45,318 nucleotides of DNA, taken from NCBI GenBank assembly GCA_900538355.1, contig UPXS01000015.1:1-45318 (forward strand), given 5' to 3'. This document shows positions 43,133-45,318 of the stretch, one piece after another; positions within the stretch are counted from its first letter, which is position 1, and each line of letters begins with the position of its first letter. The notes beneath the pieces were generated by a model, which was given only the letters and a program-made list of their open reading frames with translations, ran no database searches and was not told where the DNA came from. This DNA comes from an uncultured Veillonella sp. GTDB taxonomy: Bacteria; Bacillota; Negativicutes; Veillonellales; Veillonellaceae. Both the position numbers and the translations under genes were made by a program.

Positions 43133-43167
43133 TAATTGAATAGACTCTACCTATAATTACATAAAAG

Positions 43168-43196
43168 AGGCACCAATTTAATTATTGGTGCCTTTT
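43168..43196 (+). terminator. Terminator after aldehyde dehydrogenase
   Basis: AGGCACCAAT (43168-43177) pairs with ATTGGTGCCT (43184-43193), 6-nt loop, then T. Confidence 0.8.
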
Positions 43197-43303
43197 GTGT
43201 TATTCATTATAATATTATTATAGATAAAATACACTTTTACGATAAAGAGGATTCGAATAATTGTTGTGTACGTATATGTGTAAAAATAAGGATAGGTGAA
43301 ATA

Positions 43304-44371
43304 ATGAGGTCTATTCCCATCAAAAAATTATATAATCCCCAATATGATCTCTTATCTATTAGTGATAAGGAGGAATTGTTAGATCAGATTGGAGAAATAT
43401 ATAATCTAGAATTAATATCCTTTAAACACTTTGCTGCATTTAGACAATCCACATATACGGCAGTATATCGTTCACATGATGGTATAGACTTTGTATTTGT
43501 TCCTGGAGATACTGTTACGTTAGGGCTTGATTTTAAAAATAAACCATTGCAGGATATTTTTAATGATGAAAATTTAGCGGAGCTTGCCTATCCATTTGTC
43601 GAAGGATATGAAGAGGAAATCTTTAGTGAAGACGATGTTCAAACTAAGATTCGCGAAACACTAGAAGATGAAGCAGTACTATCCAACATAGAAACGTATT
43701 TTAAACATAATTTCACTCAAGAAGATGAGTTTGTTATCCATCCATTATTGGTACAAAAAGAGTATAGTGAAACTTGTTGGACACCTATTTCAGATGAGGA
43801 ACTCAGACAAAATAAAGAGTGGCAACAGATGATAGAAAAAGCCGAAAGGGAGGGTCTTTCTGAAACAATGATTCATAATACCATTTGTTTATATCAAACA
43901 GACGATAACAATTGGTATGGTAAACTTTATGGAGAAACTACATTTAAGAAATTGTTACAGAACATAATAAATCATGGGTACTCTTTACCGACACGAAGAG
44001 AGTGGGAGTATTTAGCTGGCAAGGGGTGTAGGACCATTTTTCCATGGGGGAACAATATAGATTTTTCTATGAACTTAAAACATATGGAATGGATGGATAA
44101 TAATGGAGAGTATACATTAGAAAAGGAAAACTTTTTTGGCTTGATTATAGGTGATGATCCATATTGTAGAGAAATCGTATATGATGAAGATGAATTTTCC
44201 TATAAAGGTGGAGACGGTGGCCGCAATATATGTGGAGGCTTAGGCGTTATTTGGGGCTATTTACCTGTTTCACCATACTTTCAAGATAGTGAAATGGTAA
44301 TTGGCAATAATATAAATGGCGGATATGATTTCTTTAGACGAGTTATAAGGATTAATGACAATATGAAATGA
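43304..44371 (+). CDS. Sulfatase-modifying-factor (FGE/SUMF1)-like protein, non-catalytic
   Basis: 355 residues, no signal peptide, acidic. Two segments recall the formylglycine-generating-enzyme fold: DFVFVPGDTVTLG near residue 60-75 and GYSLPTRREWEYLAGKGCRTIFPWGN at about 225-250, close to the usual LPTEAEWEYA..YPWG. The C-terminus FFRRVIRI resembles the final strand of that fold. A roughly 150-residue Glu/Asp-rich helical insertion separates the first two segments, and no copper/thiol cysteine pair is visible near the end, so enzymatic activity is unlikely. FGE-like folds without catalysis often serve as binding domains. AT-rich compared with its neighbours. The ribosome site is weak (AAGGATAGG). 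Function unknown. Confidence 0.6.
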   Translation: MRSIPIKKLYNPQYDLLSISDKEELLDQIGEIYNLELISFKHFAAFRQSTYTAVYRSHDGIDFVFVPGDTVTLGLDFKNKPLQDIFNDENLAELAYPFVEGYEEEIFSEDDVQTKIRETLEDEAVLSNIETYFKHNFTQEDEFVIHPLLVQKEYSETCWTPISDEELRQNKEWQQMIEKAEREGLSETMIHNTICLYQTDDNNWYGKLYGETTFKKLLQNIINHGYSLPTRREWEYLAGKGCRTIFPWGNNIDFSMNLKHMEWMDNNGEYTLEKENFFGLIIGDDPYCREIVYDEDEFSYKGGDGGRNICGGLGVIWGYLPVSPYFQDSEMVIGNNINGGYDFFRRVIRINDNMK

Positions 44372-44422
44372 TGTTACATATAATAATTCTAAAATATCAA
44401 ATCATAACGTCGTCTCATACTT

Positions 44423-44452
44423 AAAAGAGGTACCCTAGACGGTACCTCTTTT
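44423..44452. terminator. Bidirectional terminator between the FGE-like and lipoprotein genes
   Basis: AAAAGAGGTACC (44423-44434) pairs with GGTACCTCTTTT (44441-44452), 6-nt loop; A-run and T-run serve both converging genes. Confidence 0.85.
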
Positions 44453-44453
44453 A

Positions 44454-45029
44454 TTAATATTGGGATAAGCGGAATATTTTTCTATACTCTTGCGGTGCAT
44501 CAGAACCATCAGATGGTTTTATGATGACTCTAATATATATTTTTTCTTTGAAATCTGGATATGTTGCAGCATATTCTTTGCAGAATTGATCCATGCGATT
44601 GTAAAAGTTTATTACATCTTGATTTTGTATAGCCGAATAGGGGATAGGCATTTCAATATACAAAGAAGATGTATCATATGTGGCATAGGATAGTTCCTCT
44701 GCCGTTAGATAGTTTTTCATTAATGGGAATGCAGTTATCAGTGGAATGTTGGTTATCAGTATTCGATCAACTTGTGGTACAACAGGTGCAGAGGTGTGCA
44801 TGACTTCAGATATTTCAATGGGCATTTGTGGATACTTGTCAAAGGTGACTTGCCATGTATTATTCCTTTGTGACTCCAAGTGATAGGTTAGATTAGGATA
44901 ATTCTTACTTATATATTGTTGAACTTCTTCTTCACTGTAATGTGTGAGAAGATGACAACCCGTTGTTAGTATGAGGGACAGTACAATTAACGGTAGTAAT
45001 ACAAATCTTTTAAGAGTAAATGGTTTCAT
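44454..45029 (-). CDS. Lipoprotein of unknown function
   Basis: 191 residues. A basic start (MKPFTLKRF) and hydrophobic stretch lead to a lipobox LTTGC with the lipidated Cys25, so the mature protein is anchored in a membrane, facing the periplasm or the cell surface. The mature part is a mixed alpha/beta sequence (SEEEVQQYISKNYPNLTYHLESQ near the start, FKEKIYIRVIIKP near the end) with no recognised domain; the opening is reminiscent of small PepSY-like or DUF-type folds but this is weak. On its strand AAAGGA precedes the ATG. Monocistronic. Confidence 0.7.
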   Translation of the reverse strand: MKPFTLKRFVLLPLIVLSLILTTGCHLLTHYSEEEVQQYISKNYPNLTYHLESQRNNTWQVTFDKYPQMPIEISEVMHTSAPVVPQVDRILITNIPLITAFPLMKNYLTAEELSYATYDTSSLYIEMPIPYSAIQNQDVINFYNRMDQFCKEYAATYPDFKEKIYIRVIIKPSDGSDAPQEYRKIFRLSQY

Positions 45030-45206
45030 TGGTATTCCTTTTATAATGCTCTTGAAAGTTCAGTAAAATTGTAATAGCTTAAAAAGCATTGGTTAATTTA
45101 TTGAGGTATTTTAGAGTAATTCATTCTAATTATATTATACCTAAATTATATTTTTACTCATATAGTTGATTAATACCACACAACTCTTCAATAAACTATA
45201 ACAAGG

Positions 45207-45232
45207 AGGCATCTTATTTGAGGTGCCTTTTT
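45207..45232 (+). terminator. Orphan terminator-like hairpin
   Basis: AGGCATC (45207-45213) pairs with GGTGCCT (45222-45228, one G-T pair), followed by T. No plus-strand gene lies between it and the previous plus-strand terminator at 44452, so it would end an unrecognised short RNA or be a decayed element. Confidence 0.45.
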
Positions 45233-45274
45233 GTACTTAACAAGTCTATTGTCTGTGAAAGTATGTAAATGTCA

Positions 45275-45313
45275 ATATAAGAATGTACAATTTTGACGAT
45301 GTACAATGTACAG
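45275..45313. repeat. Inverted copy of the left-edge repeat plus TGTACA cluster
   Basis: Bases 45275-45294 are the exact reverse complement of bases 1-20. Immediately after comes TGTACAATGTACA (45300-45312), two more TGTACA cores 8 bp apart. Together with 1-41 the two ends of the window carry five TGTACA-containing sites. Confidence 0.6.
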
Positions 45314-45318
45314 TTATT

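Noticed and set aside
45218..45268. TTG-start 16-codon frame behind a perfect AAGGAGG
   Set aside because: The AAGGAGG overlaps the terminator stem and the peptide (MRCLFVLNKS..) has no features; coincidence is more likely.
1..45318. CRISPR arrays, insertion sequences, prophage genes, tRNA or rRNA
   Set aside because: No regularly spaced direct repeats with spacers, transposase or integrase motifs, or RNA-gene signatures were seen. The end repeats are too short and few for a CRISPR.

Overview
The window looks like a chromosomal segment of a Veillonella-type organism (Negativicutes, the diderm Firmicutes). This is inferred from three things: a Gram-negative-style two-partner secretion pair (outer-membrane TpsB plus a very large TpsA) sits among Firmicute-like genes with strong AGGAGG ribosome sites and AT-rich spacers; the gene content fits a pyruvate- and organic-acid-using anaerobe (single-chain pyruvate:ferredoxin oxidoreductase, citrate lyase-type cluster, DASS anion transporter); and extended -10 promoters of the form TGA-TATAAT or TGA-TATACT recur. 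No rRNA, tRNA, CRISPR array, transposase or phage gene was found.

Layout. 1-315: short repeats (TTGTACATTCTTA) and a 38-codon membrane-peptide gene on the minus strand, 47-163. 316-8609: tpsB, tpsA and a small membrane protein, arranged like a contact-dependent toxin/immunity locus. 8770-15608: housekeeping run (YgjP-type metallohydrolase, dnaE, pyruvate kinase, Bax-inhibitor-like membrane protein). 15620-21232: LysR regulator, a short terminated RNA, DASS transporter, then citD-citE-citF. 21456-24272: DUF4261 protein, cupin, MFS anion transporter. 24429-26734: secreted protein, then on the minus strand a LysR gene coupled to a membrane coiled-coil protein. 27120-30656: pyruvate:ferredoxin oxidoreductase. 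30853-33847: methyltransferase and WYL regulator. 33923-37616: putP divergent from recQ. 37732-41432: thyA, folA and tex, the thyA-folA gap holding degenerate copies of the thyA tail. 41648-45029: aldehyde dehydrogenase, a sulfatase-modifying-factor-like protein and a lipoprotein. 45030-45318: an orphan terminator and the inverted copy of the repeats found at base 1.

How the genes fit together. The central metabolic theme is C4/C6 organic acids and pyruvate: carboxylate uptake, citrate cleavage to oxaloacetate and acetate, PEP to pyruvate by pyruvate kinase, and pyruvate oxidation to acetyl-CoA with reduced ferredoxin. thyA and folA form the usual thymidylate/tetrahydrofolate pair.

The most notable points are: (1) CitD lacks the serine that carries the prosthetic group of citrate lyase, although CitE and CitF look intact; (2) TpsA has a pretoxin-like region followed by a distinct 221-residue C-terminal module and a single-pass membrane protein gene, a candidate undescribed toxin/immunity pair; (3) a small membrane-peptide gene lies at the left edge; (4) a short terminated RNA precedes the carboxylate transporter; (5) two identical 12-bp palindromes 21 bp apart lie between the recQ promoter and its start; (6) five decayed tandem copies of the thyA 3' end. 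All assignments come from reading the sequence and family knowledge; no database search was run.
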